Positions 50,150 to 58,423 of a stretch of DNA of 64,000 nucleotides are shown here, piece by piece. Each line of letters opens with the position of its first letter. Within the stretch, counting starts at the first letter, position 1. The stretch is from Streptomyces rishiriensis (lineage in GTDB: Bacteria > Actinomycetota > Actinomycetes > Streptomycetales > Streptomycetaceae), in NCBI RefSeq assembly GCF_030815485.1, contig NZ_JAUSWV010000002.1:7378001-7442000 (forward strand). Reading direction: 5' to 3'. The position numbers and the translations under genes were made by a program. A model generated the notes under the pieces. That model had not been told where the DNA came from. It saw nothing but the letters and a program-made list of their open reading frames with translations, and ran no database searches.

Positions 50150-50965
50150 GCCCAGACGGCCGACCCCGCCGAACTCGATCCACTCCTGGGTGAGCTGGCG
50201 GGGCGCGACCTCGGTGTCGGGCCGCCAGGTGGAGACCTCCACCAGTCCCGGGTCGAGGATGTCCGTGCCCTCGAAGAACGCGGCGACGTCCTTCTCCTGA
50301 CGCACCCGGCCCCAGTGGCCCTCGGTGGCCTTGTCCATGAAGTCGGTGACGAACTCCCTGACCTGCGGATCGTCGCTGACCAGCTGGCACATCACCAGGA
50401 AGCTGCCGGGCGCGAGGCGTTCGGTCACCCGGCGGACGACCGCCTGGGGGCCGTCGGTCTCGCTGTCGGGGATGCAGTGGAAGACCGAGTTGAACAGCAC
50501 GGCCACCGGCTGTGAGAAGTCGATCAGCCGCCGGGTGTCCTCGTGCGTGAAGATCGCCTCGGTCTCCCGCAGGTCGGCGTGGATGACCGCGGTCCGCTCG
50601 TCCTGCTCCAGCAGCGCCCGGCCGTGCACCAGCACCATGGGGTCGTTGTCGACGTAGACGACGCGCGCGGCCGGGTCGACGCGCTGGGCGACCTGGTGCA
50701 CGTTGTCCTGGGTGGGCAGGCCGGAACCGTGGTCCAGGAACTGCCGGATCCCGAACTCCTGCGACAGGGTCTTGACGACTCGCTGGAGGAAGCGCCGGTT
50801 GTTCAGCGCGAGGGTGCGGGTGCTCGGGACGACCTTGTCGAGTTCCTCGCAGGCCGCGCGGTCGGCCGCGTAGTTGTCCTTGCCGCCCAGGTAGTGGTCG
50901 TACATGCGTGCGGCTGTGGGGACGGCCGCATCGATCGACGTGGACAGCTGCTTGCCAGGCTGCAT
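50147..50965 (-). CDS. DUF574-family SAM-dependent methyltransferase
   Basis: The 272-aa protein has the actinobacterial DUF574 (S-adenosyl methyltransferase) pattern: ARMYDHYLGGKDNYAADRAA in outline (MYDHYLGGKDNYAADR ~21-36), NRRFLQRVVKTL, FLDHGSGLPTQDNVHQVA and VVYVDNDPMVLVHGRALL. These proteins often lie next to DUF397/DUF5753 genes in Streptomyces. The target is unknown. The ATG at 50965 has GGGGGAAGAG upstream. Confidence 0.9.
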   Translation of the reverse strand: MQPGKQLSTSIDAAVPTAARMYDHYLGGKDNYAADRAACEELDKVVPSTRTLALNNRRFLQRVVKTLSQEFGIRQFLDHGSGLPTQDNVHQVAQRVDPAARVVYVDNDPMVLVHGRALLEQDERTAVIHADLRETEAIFTHEDTRRLIDFSQPVAVLFNSVFHCIPDSETDGPQAVVRRVTERLAPGSFLVMCQLVSDDPQVREFVTDFMDKATEGHWGRVRQEKDVAAFFEGTDILDPGLVEVSTWRPDTEVAPRQLTQEWIEFGGVGRLG

Positions 50966-51094
50966 CTCTTCCCCCAGAACGCCGCCGCACCACGGACTGG
51001 CGCGGTCGACAACACATCCTAGGGAAACGGTAATTGGCGGCACCACCCCCTTCGCCGACGGTTCCCCTGAAGGTGTCGGCGCGAGGCGCCCTTT

Positions 51095-51132
51095 CTGGAC
51101 TGCTGGTCCAGCTTCTGGACGTGTGGTCTAAT
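51095..51132 (+). promoter_or_regulatory. Twin operators over a leaderless promoter (YheO-type gene)
   Basis: CTGGAC-TGCTG-GTCCAG (51095-51111) and CTGGAC-GTGTG-GTCTAA (51115-51131) share arms and spacer length and lie exactly 20 bp apart, two helical turns. The second overlaps the -10 TCTAAT (51127-51132). The ATG at 51140 is 7 bp past it and has no ribosome site. Autoregulation by the encoded protein is likely. Confidence 0.65.
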
Positions 51133-51139
51133 CGATGCC

Positions 51140-51850
51140 ATGGAACCCCAGGAGAACGAGCAGGACGTGATCCTGCGCGCGCTCGCCCCCGTCGTCGACG
51201 GGATCGCGGCCACGTTCGGGCCGGTGTGCGAGGTGGTGCTGCACGACTATCGGCAGCCGGAGCGTTCGGTCGTCGCCGTGGCCGGATCGGTGACGGGGCG
51301 CACGGTCGGCGGGGCGATGAGCGAGATCGGCATGCGGGTCCTCGCCCGGGGTGACGACGCCGCCGACGAGCTGAATTACGTGACCCGCACCGGCGCCGGA
51401 CGGCTGGTGAAGTCGTCCACCATGGTGCTGCGCGACTCCACGGGCACGGTCTTCGGAGCGCTGTGCGTCAACGTGGACGTCACCGAGGTCGACCGGGTGC
51501 AGGGGCTGCTGGCGGCGCTCGCGGGCGCGGCCGGCGGCCGCGCCGAGGCGCCCGTGACCACCTTCGGCGACGACATCGACTCCGTCGTCGACGCCCTCCT
51601 CGACGACCGACTGCGGCACCAGGGCCAGACCTGGACCGGCCTCGACCGCGCGCGGCGCCTGAAGCTGTTCCGCAGCCTCGACGAACGCGGCGTGTTCGCC
51701 GTACGCCGCGCGATCGAGCAGGTCGCCGCCCGTCTCGGGATCTCCCGCGCCTCCGCCTACAGCTACCTCTCGCAGTCCAGGGCCACCGACGCGAGCGGAG
51801 CCGACGGCCCCGACAGCACCGACGACCACCCCGAGGGAGCACACCCGTGA
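51140..51850 (+). CDS. YheO-like PAS/HTH transcriptional regulator
   Basis: The 236-aa protein has the YheO-like PAS_6 domain at residues ~10-120 (FGPVCEVVLHDYRQPERSVV, DSTGTVFGALCVNVDV). The C-terminal HTH_22 runs LFRSLDERGVFAVRRAIEQV then AARLGISRASAYSYL. DauR, the regulator of D-arginine catabolism, is the known member. Its stop overlaps the GTG of the dehydratase (GTGA), so the two are coupled. The ligand may be the dehydratase substrate, which is an inference. Confidence 0.88.
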   Translation: MEPQENEQDVILRALAPVVDGIAATFGPVCEVVLHDYRQPERSVVAVAGSVTGRTVGGAMSEIGMRVLARGDDAADELNYVTRTGAGRLVKSSTMVLRDSTGTVFGALCVNVDVTEVDRVQGLLAALAGAAGGRAEAPVTTFGDDIDSVVDALLDDRLRHQGQTWTGLDRARRLKLFRSLDERGVFAVRRAIEQVAARLGISRASAYSYLSQSRATDASGADGPDSTDDHPEGAHP

Positions 51851-52821
51851 CGACCACACCCCCGCCGATCACCCTCGACGACGTGCGCGACGCGGCCGCC
51901 CGGCTCAGGGGCGTCGCGCACCGCACACCCGTGCTCCGCTCGCGCACCCTGGACGCGCTGGTCGGCGCCGAGGTCCTGCTGAAGTGCGAGAACTTCCAGC
52001 GCGTCGGCGCCTTCAAGTTCCGCGGCGCCTACAACGCCGTCTCCCGGCTGGCCCCCGAGCAGCTCGCCCGGGGCGTCGCCGCGTACTCCTCCGGCAACCA
52101 CGCCCAGGCCGTCGCCCTGGCCGCGCGGGAACTCGGCGCCACGGCGGTGATCGTCATGCCCGAGGACGCGCCCCGCTCCAAGCGGGCGGCGACGGAGGGC
52201 TACGGCGCCGAGATCGTGACCTACGACCGCTACACCGGCGACCGGGTGGCCATCGCCGAGGCACTGGCCGCCGACCGCGGCCTGGCGCTGATCCCGCCCT
52301 ACGAACACCCGCACGTCATGGCGGGCCAGGGCACCGCCGCGCTCGAACTCCTCGAGGAGGCGGGCGAGCTGGACGCCCTGCTGGCGCCGGTCGGCGGCGG
52401 CGGACTGATCGCCGGCAGCGCGACCGCGGTCAAGGGGCTGCGGCCGGGCACCCGGATCGTCGGTGTGGAACCGGAGGCCGGGGACGACACCAAACGGTCG
52501 CTGGAGGCGGGCCGACGGGTCGAGATCCCCGTGCCGCACACCATCGCCGACGGCCAGGCCCTGCACACACCCGGCGAGCTGACCTTCTCCGTGAACCGGC
52601 GGCTCGTGGACGAGATCGCCCTGGTCGGGGACGACGAGATCCGCGCGGCCATGCGGTTCGCCTTCGAACGTCTGAAGATCGTTGTGGAGCCGAGCGGCGC
52701 CACCCCGATCGCCGCGCTTCTCGCCGGACGGGCCGGTGTGCTGCCCCGGCGCGTGGGCGTGATCGTCTCCGGCGGCAACATCGACACCGGCCGTTTCGCC
52801 GAGCTGTGCGGCGGCGGCTGA
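51847..52821 (+). CDS. PLP-dependent threonine/serine dehydratase-like enzyme
   Basis: The 324-aa fold-type II PLP enzyme has the Schiff-base Lys in GAFKFRGAYNAV (~55), the phosphate loop VGGGGLIAGSATAVKG and SSGNHAQAVA. At 324 aa it lacks an ACT regulatory domain, so it resembles catabolic threonine dehydratase, serine racemase and threo-3-hydroxyaspartate dehydratase. Substrate cannot be settled from sequence. The GTG at 51847 is translationally coupled to the YheO-type regulator. Confidence 0.88.
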   Translation: MTTTPPPITLDDVRDAAARLRGVAHRTPVLRSRTLDALVGAEVLLKCENFQRVGAFKFRGAYNAVSRLAPEQLARGVAAYSSGNHAQAVALAARELGATAVIVMPEDAPRSKRAATEGYGAEIVTYDRYTGDRVAIAEALAADRGLALIPPYEHPHVMAGQGTAALELLEEAGELDALLAPVGGGGLIAGSATAVKGLRPGTRIVGVEPEAGDDTKRSLEAGRRVEIPVPHTIADGQALHTPGELTFSVNRRLVDEIALVGDDEIRAAMRFAFERLKIVVEPSGATPIAALLAGRAGVLPRRVGVIVSGGNIDTGRFAELCGGG

Positions 52822-52963
52822 GAGGCCGGTGCCACCGATTGGCGGCCCCCGCGGGACGGGCGGAGGATGGACGCGTGGGGCTCGGCCCCCGACCGGCGAC
52901 GCCCAGGGCCGCCGCGGAGACCGGCCCCGGCCGTGGTGAGGCGCGGCCGGAAGGAGGAGCGTC

Positions 52964-53323
52964 ATGATGGAAGTGAAGGCGCTCGAGAAGCCGGACGAGC
53001 GGCGCGATTTCCCCCGGGGGCACCTCGAGGCCGTCCATATGACGGGGCTCGACTTCGCCGTGGCGACGTTCGAACCGGGATGGCGCTGGTCCGAGTCGCT
53101 GGCGTCCCTCGCGGGCACGGCCACCTGTCAGATCCACCACAACGGCTATGTGGTCCAGGGCCGCATGCACATCACCATGGACGAGGGCGGAGAGTGCGAA
53201 GTGGGCCCCGGTGACGTCTTCGTGGTGTCGCCCGGCCATGACGCCTGGGTCGTGGGCGACGAACAGTGCGTGGTCTACGACTTCGCCGGAGCGATGGCCA
53301 AGGACTACGCCAAGTCGCGGTAG
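52964..53323 (+). CDS. Cupin-domain protein
   Basis: The 119-aa protein has a single cupin barrel: motif 1 QIHHNGYVVQGRMHITMDEG has two His and a possible Glu-lacking ligand set (HH..GYVVQG). Motif 2 is GPGDVFVVSPGHDAWVVGDE. Metal binding is likely but the enzyme or sensor role is unknown. The ATG at 52964 follows AAGGAGG; the next codon is also Met, so the start could be 52967. It is not obviously in an operon. Confidence 0.82.
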   Translation: MMEVKALEKPDERRDFPRGHLEAVHMTGLDFAVATFEPGWRWSESLASLAGTATCQIHHNGYVVQGRMHITMDEGGECEVGPGDVFVVSPGHDAWVVGDEQCVVYDFAGAMAKDYAKSR

Positions 53324-53339
53324 CGCCGGGACGATACGG

Positions 53340-54692
53340 CTAGACCGGGAGCAACCGGCCGACCAGAGCGCCGAGTTGGTGGGCGTTGCGGCACTCGTGC
53401 ATCGCGACCGACTCGGCGTACTCGCGGGCGGCCGAGTCGCCCGTGCCCCACAGGGAGCGCGGCTCCGGGTTCAGCCAGTGGACGTGTCGGGCCTGTGCGA
53501 CGATCTGCCGGAGCGCGGCCAGGTTCGGGTCGCTCATGTTCGTGCGGGCGTCGCCGAGCACGAACACGGTGCTGCGCGGGCCGGCCGCCGCACCGTAGCG
53601 CTGGGTGAACTCGCCCAGGGCGACGCCGTAGTCGCTGCTGCCGTGGTACCCCGTCAGGTTCGCCTCGGCCCGGATACGGGCGCCGAGGCCCTCCGGGTCG
53701 GCCGCGCCGTGCCGGAGGAGTCCGGTCACCTCGTCGATCCGGTTGACGAAGGCGAACACCCGCACCTTGCTGAACTGGTCGTGCAGCGCCTGCACCAGCA
53801 GCATCGTGAAGTCGGAGAAGCCGGACACCGATCCCGACACATCGCACAGCAGCACCAGCTCGGGCCGGGCCGGGCGCCGGCGGCGCAGCACCGGCCGCAT
53901 CGGCACCCCGCCCGTGGAGAGCGAGCCGCGCAGGGTGCGCCGCAGGTCGATGGCGCCCCGGGAGGCCCGGCGCCGGCGGGCCGCCATCCGGGTCGCCAGT
54001 TTGCGGGCCAACGGCTGCACCGTTCGCCGCAGTTCGGCCAGCCGGTCCTTCCCGGCGTACAGGAAGTCGACCCGGTCGGCGGTCGGCGCCACCGCCCGGC
54101 GGGCGATCTCGTCGCGCCCCCGCCGCTCCGCCACCCGGCGCCGCGCCTCGCCCGCCACCAGCGCGCGGAAAACCTCGATGCGGCGCCGGATCTCGTCCTC
54201 GAGCAGCCGGTCGGTGAATCCGACGTCACCGCCCCGGGCCCGGAGGTCGTCCCGCACCCGCGCCAGCAGCGTCTGCGGACGCAGTCGTTCCAGCGTCTGG
54301 TACGACGACCAGCCGTCCGCGCCGGGTGAACTCCCGTACCCGCCCAGCCCGTCGACCGCCTCGATCGCCAACCGGGCCAGCATCGTCTCGTCGCCGGCGG
54401 CGAGTGCGGCGGCCAGCCGGTCGCGCAGGTCGTCACGGTCGCCGGGGTCGCCCCAGGGCGCGCCGACGCCGCGCGGGAAGTACAGGTCGAAGACGGTGTC
54501 GAAGACCCGCCGCTGGTCCGTCGAGTGCAACAGCGTGGCGGCCAGCCCCTCGCGCAGCAGTCCGCGGTCGGAGAAGCCGAGCGCCGCCGCGGCTTCGGCG
54601 GCGTCCACCGTCTCGCCGGTGCCGACGCGCAGGCCGTGGGCGCGCAGCGCGGCGACGAAGCCGACCAGGCGGTCGGCGACCTCGGCGCTCAC
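53340..54692 (-). CDS. VWA-domain protein (CoxE-like), partner of MoxR
   Basis: The 450-aa protein ends in a von Willebrand A domain. The metal-ion-dependent adhesion site DVSGSVSGFSDF is in ELVLLCDVSGSVSGF (~275-290), with FVLGDARTNMSDPN as the later Asp loop. The N-terminal half is helical and Arg-rich. CoxE-like VWA proteins act with MoxR AAA ATPases in metal-enzyme maturation. GTG at 54692 overlaps the ATPase stop (GTGA). No target enzyme gene is near. Confidence 0.9.
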   Translation of the reverse strand: MSAEVADRLVGFVAALRAHGLRVGTGETVDAAEAAAALGFSDRGLLREGLAATLLHSTDQRRVFDTVFDLYFPRGVGAPWGDPGDRDDLRDRLAAALAAGDETMLARLAIEAVDGLGGYGSSPGADGWSSYQTLERLRPQTLLARVRDDLRARGGDVGFTDRLLEDEIRRRIEVFRALVAGEARRRVAERRGRDEIARRAVAPTADRVDFLYAGKDRLAELRRTVQPLARKLATRMAARRRRASRGAIDLRRTLRGSLSTGGVPMRPVLRRRRPARPELVLLCDVSGSVSGFSDFTMLLVQALHDQFSKVRVFAFVNRIDEVTGLLRHGAADPEGLGARIRAEANLTGYHGSSDYGVALGEFTQRYGAAAGPRSTVFVLGDARTNMSDPNLAALRQIVAQARHVHWLNPEPRSLWGTGDSAAREYAESVAMHECRNAHQLGALVGRLLPV

Positions 54693-55594
54693 ACGGCGTC
54701 CAGGTCGAGCTTCGCGCCGGCCTTGAGGATGTCGTCCTGGTGCTTCAGGATCACGCCCAGGCTGTCGCGTACGACGTTCTCGTCGAGGGTGGTGGCGCCG
54801 AGCGCGAGCAGGGTGCGCGCCCAGTCGATGGTCTCGGCGACGGAGGGCGCCTTGCGCAGGTCCATCGCGCGCAGCGCGCCGATCACCCGGACCACCGACT
54901 CGGCCAGTGCCGCTTCGATGCCGGGCACCTTCAACCGGACGATCCGCCGCTCCAGCTCCTCCTCGGGGAAGCCGATGTGGAGGAACAGGCACCGGCGGCG
55001 CAGCGCCTCCGACAGCTCACGGCTGGCGTTGGAGGTGAGGACCACGAACGGGCGGCGCGTGGCGGTGATCGTGCCGAGTTCGGGGACGGTGACCTGGAAG
55101 TCGCTGAGCACTTCGAGGAGCAGCCCCTCCACCTCGACGTCGGCCTTGTCGGTCTCGTCGATCAGCAGGACGGTCGGCTCGTCGCCGCGAATGGCGGTCA
55201 GCAGCGGCCGGGGGAGGAGGAACTCCTCGCTGAAGATGTCCGTGCGCGCCTCGTCCCAGGTCTCGTCACGGCCCGCGCTGATGCGCAGCAACTGCTTGGC
55301 GTGGTTCCACTCGTACAGCGCGCGGGACTCGTCGACGCCCTCGTAGCACTGGAGCCGTACCAGCCGGGCCTCCGCCACCCGGGCCACGGCCTTGGCGAGT
55401 TCCGTCTTGCCGACGCCGGCGGGGCCCTCCACGAGCAGCGGTTTGCCGAGCCGGTCGGCGAGGAAGACGGTCGTGGCGACGGCGGGGGAGGCCAGGTAGC
55501 CGCTCTCGGCGAGCCGGGCGGAGACATCGTCGACGGATGAGAACAACGGGGCCTCCGGGCGGATCGTTCGCGGGTTCGGCGAGTGTTCGATCAC
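54689..55594 (-). CDS. MoxR-family AAA+ ATPase
   Basis: The 301-aa ATPase has Walker A GPAGVGKTELAK (~58-69), Walker B VLLIDETDKAD and sensor-1 LTSNASRELS, with the arginine-finger region REL..RRRCLFLHIGFP. The MoxR/CoxD type is supported by its adjacent VWA gene. Together they form the common MoxR-VWA chaperone module. The GTG at 55594 is the only start near the N-terminus, and no good ribosome site is visible. Confidence 0.92.
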   Translation of the reverse strand: MIEHSPNPRTIRPEAPLFSSVDDVSARLAESGYLASPAVATTVFLADRLGKPLLVEGPAGVGKTELAKAVARVAEARLVRLQCYEGVDESRALYEWNHAKQLLRISAGRDETWDEARTDIFSEEFLLPRPLLTAIRGDEPTVLLIDETDKADVEVEGLLLEVLSDFQVTVPELGTITATRRPFVVLTSNASRELSEALRRRCLFLHIGFPEEELERRIVRLKVPGIEAALAESVVRVIGALRAMDLRKAPSVAETIDWARTLLALGATTLDENVVRDSLGVILKHQDDILKAGAKLDLDAV

Positions 55595-55682
55595 CTATCT
55601 AAGCGCTTGTTCACCCCCCTTGTCATCAGCGGTCGGGATGAGTGGTCGGGGCGTTGTCGGTGGCGGACGGTACGTTGCGATC

Positions 55683-56270
55683 ATGGGTGTGTATCTGGTG
55701 AGCGTCACCGCGCGGGACTGGTCGGAGCCCGGCGAGGACGGGTACGGCGACGTCGCGGCCGCGCTGAACACGGAGTTGGGGCGGCGCGGGCTGCCGCCGT
55801 ACCGGCCGCCGGAGACGGTGCGGGACGCACCGGGGTTCGAGGAGAAGATCAGCCCTGCCATGGACGGCTTCACCGCGCTGTGCCGGGCGCACCTGACCGG
55901 CGCGGAGCTGTCCACCCTGCTCGACTGGTCGGTCCTGGTGCCGCTGCCGCTGGAGGAGGAGATCGTGCTCCCCGTCGGCACCGCGTACACCGAGGACGAG
56001 TCGACGGTCGCCGGTGCCTCGCGGGTCCTCGCCCTGGCCGAGCGGCTGGCCGAAGCCGTCGCACTGCCGCTGGACGCGATACCGGCCGGAAAGCACCTCG
56101 CGCTCAGCCTGTGGTTCATGGAGGAGCCCACCGGGGGCGGGGCGAGGAAGACCGCCGGGACGCGGCCGGGCCCGTGGACCGACGACCCGGCCGCGGCCTT
56201 CTACGTGGCGCTGTACCTGCGCGCCGCCCAGTACTCCCTGCGGCACGCCTGCCCGATGACGTACATCTGA
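55683..56270 (+). CDS. Conserved hypothetical protein
   Basis: The 195-aa protein begins MGVYLVSVTARDW. I do not recognise the family. It has no signal peptide or membrane segment, and hydrophobic strands alternate with helices (FTALCRAHLTGAELSTLLDW, VLALAERLAEAVALPLDAIP). The ATG at 55683 is chosen because TACGTT (55671-55676) lies 6 bp upstream, consistent with a leaderless mRNA, and no ribosome site is present. It is divergent from the moxR gene. A longer frame to 55620 seems less likely. Confidence 0.7.
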   Translation: MGVYLVSVTARDWSEPGEDGYGDVAAALNTELGRRGLPPYRPPETVRDAPGFEEKISPAMDGFTALCRAHLTGAELSTLLDWSVLVPLPLEEEIVLPVGTAYTEDESTVAGASRVLALAERLAEAVALPLDAIPAGKHLALSLWFMEEPTGGGARKTAGTRPGPWTDDPAAAFYVALYLRAAQYSLRHACPMTYI

Positions 56271-56297
56271 GCCGCGCACGCATGCCGGGCGCGGCGC

Positions 56298-56939
56298 TCA
56301 GCCGACCAGGATCACCTCCAGGGTGCGCGGGCCGTGCACGCCCTCCACCCGGTCCAGCTCGATGTCACTGGTCGCCGAAGGACCGGAGATCCACGTCAAC
56401 GGGCGCCCCGGATCGAGCCGTTCGAGGGCCTGTGGCACGGACGACACCACCTGCTCGGGGACGCGCACCACACAGATGTGGTGGTCGGGGACCAGGGTGA
56501 TCCGGCGTCGCCCCTGGTCGGGGCCGCCGTCCAGCACGATCGTCCCGGTCTCGGCGACCGCCACGGCGCAGGCCGTGACCACGCTGTCCACCCGGTCGAG
56601 TTCGTGCGCGCCGCTCTCCGCCCGGTCCGGCACGCGCGCGACGTCCGTCTCCGCCAGCCAGGCCTCGTCGAGACCGGGCGGCACGAGTACGGCAGCCGCC
56701 TTGCGCTCGGCGAGCAACCGGGCGAGCACGGACGCCAGTTCGTCCGCGGCGCACCGGTGCACCACGGCCCGGTAGTCCGCCAGGTTCTCCGCCAGCAGCG
56801 CGACCGTCTCCTCGGTGCTCCGGGAGCCGTGTTCCCGCAGATAGTCGCGCGCGACGGCGTCCTCGTACCCGGGGTCGTCCTGCGGCACATCGGCCAGGGC
56901 GCGCCGCACCCGCCCCAGAATCCGCTCCCTGCTGCTCAC
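56298..56939 (-). CDS. lutC: Lactate utilisation protein LutC
   Basis: The 213-aa protein is a LUD-domain protein of the YkgG/LutC type. Landmarks are SSRERILGRVRRAL at the N-terminus, AVAETGTIVLDGGPDQGRR (~139-157) and LVPDHHICVV. LutC works with LutA and LutB to oxidise L-lactate to pyruvate. The GTG at 56939 overlaps the lutB stop codon (GTGA). It is the last gene of the lutABC operon. Confidence 0.92.
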   Translation of the reverse strand: MSSRERILGRVRRALADVPQDDPGYEDAVARDYLREHGSRSTEETVALLAENLADYRAVVHRCAADELASVLARLLAERKAAAVLVPPGLDEAWLAETDVARVPDRAESGAHELDRVDSVVTACAVAVAETGTIVLDGGPDQGRRRITLVPDHHICVVRVPEQVVSSVPQALERLDPGRPLTWISGPSATSDIELDRVEGVHGPRTLEVILVG

Positions 56940-58423
56940 TTCGCCGTCCCCTCGTCGCCGGTCCCGCCGTTCGTACGCTGCCACCAGTCGCGGAACGGCT
57001 CGGCGGGCAGCGCCGGCAGATCCCGCGACGCGCTCCACGCCTTGCCGGGACCGGGCAGCGTACGAGGATGCAGCCGGCGGGTCCGGGACGCCAGCCGCTG
57101 CCCGGCGCGCAGGGCGCCGGGCCGGCTGAACGCCCAGCGCGCCGCGCGCATCGCGGCCCGCTCGGCGCCGTGGCCCTTGGCGGGCTTGAGCACCACCTTG
57201 TTGCCCTCGCGCGTGACCGGGCCGCCCTGGACGACCCGTTCCCGCAGGTGCACCAGCACCTCCGGGATGTCGATGGCCACCGGGCACACCTCGTAGCAGG
57301 CGCCGCACAGCGACGAGGCGTACGGCAGCGAGGCGTCGATCTCGCTCCCGGTGCCGCGCAGCTGGGGGCTGAGGATCGCGCCGATCGGGCCCGGGTAGAC
57401 CGAGCCGTAGGCATGGCCGCCGGCCCGCTCGTACACGGGGCACACGTTCAGACAGGCGGAGCAGCGGATGCAGCGCAGGGCCTGTCGGCCGACCTCGTCG
57501 GCGAGGGTGTCGGTGCGGCCGTTGTCCAGCAGCACCAGATGGAAGGTGCGGGGGCCGTCGCCGTCCGTCGTGCCCGTCCAGGTCGACGTGTACGGGTTCA
57601 TGCGCTCGGCCGTCGAGGACCGGGGCAGCGTCTGGAGGAAGACCTCCAGGTCCCGCCAGGTCGGCACGATCTTCTCGATGCCGACGACGGAGATCAGCGT
57701 CTCGGGGAGGGTGAGGCACATCCGCCCGTTGCCCTCGGACTCGACGACCACCAGGGTGCCGGTCTCGGCGACCATGAAGTTGGCGCCGGAGACGCCGACC
57801 TTGGCGCGCAGGAACTTCTCGCGCAGGTGCAGGCGGGCGGCGTCGGCGAGCTCGGCGGGGGTGTCGGTCAGACCCTCGGGGGCGGGGCGGCCCCACTCGC
57901 TCATCTCGCGGGCGAAGATCTCCCGGATCTCGCCCCGGTTGCGGTGGATCGCGGGGACCAGGATGTGCGACGGCCGGTCCTTGCCCAACTGCACGATGAG
58001 CTCGGCGAGGTCGGTCTCGTAGGCGCGGATGCCCTCCGCCTCCAGCGCCTCGTTGAGCCCGATCTCCTGCGTGGCCATGGACTTGACCTTGACGACCTCC
58101 GACTCGCCGGTCTCCTTGACGAGGCCGGCCACGATCCGGTTGGCCTCGTCCGCGTCGGCGGCCCAGTGGACGATGCCGCCCGCCGCCGTCACCGACTCCT
58201 CCAACTGCACCAGGTACCGGTCGAGATGACGCAGCGTGTGGTCCTTGATCCGCTTGCCCGCCTCCCGCAGCTCCGCCCAGTCGGACACCTCGGCCACGGC
58301 GTTCGCGCGTTTGGCCCGGATGGTGTGTGTGGCGTGCCGCAGATTGGCGCGCAGGGTCTGGTTGCCGACCGCCTCGTGCGCGGCCTTCGGAAAGGCCGGC
58401 ATTCCTACGAACGTCCCGCTCAT
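56936..58423 (-). CDS. lutB: Lactate utilisation iron-sulfur protein LutB
   Basis: The 495-aa protein has an N-terminal LUD domain (HATHTIRAKRANAVAEV, EVVKVKSMATQEIGLNEALE, NFMVAETGTLVVVESEGNG). The C-terminal domain has two 4Fe-4S motifs, CIRCSACLNVCPVY and CGACYEVCPVAIDIP. The last Cys of each motif is present. It passes electrons in the LutABC complex. The ATG at 58423 overlaps the lutA stop (ATGA). Confidence 0.94.
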   Translation of the reverse strand: MSGTFVGMPAFPKAAHEAVGNQTLRANLRHATHTIRAKRANAVAEVSDWAELREAGKRIKDHTLRHLDRYLVQLEESVTAAGGIVHWAADADEANRIVAGLVKETGESEVVKVKSMATQEIGLNEALEAEGIRAYETDLAELIVQLGKDRPSHILVPAIHRNRGEIREIFAREMSEWGRPAPEGLTDTPAELADAARLHLREKFLRAKVGVSGANFMVAETGTLVVVESEGNGRMCLTLPETLISVVGIEKIVPTWRDLEVFLQTLPRSSTAERMNPYTSTWTGTTDGDGPRTFHLVLLDNGRTDTLADEVGRQALRCIRCSACLNVCPVYERAGGHAYGSVYPGPIGAILSPQLRGTGSEIDASLPYASSLCGACYEVCPVAIDIPEVLVHLRERVVQGGPVTREGNKVVLKPAKGHGAERAAMRAARWAFSRPGALRAGQRLASRTRRLHPRTLPGPGKAWSASRDLPALPAEPFRDWWQRTNGGTGDEGTAK

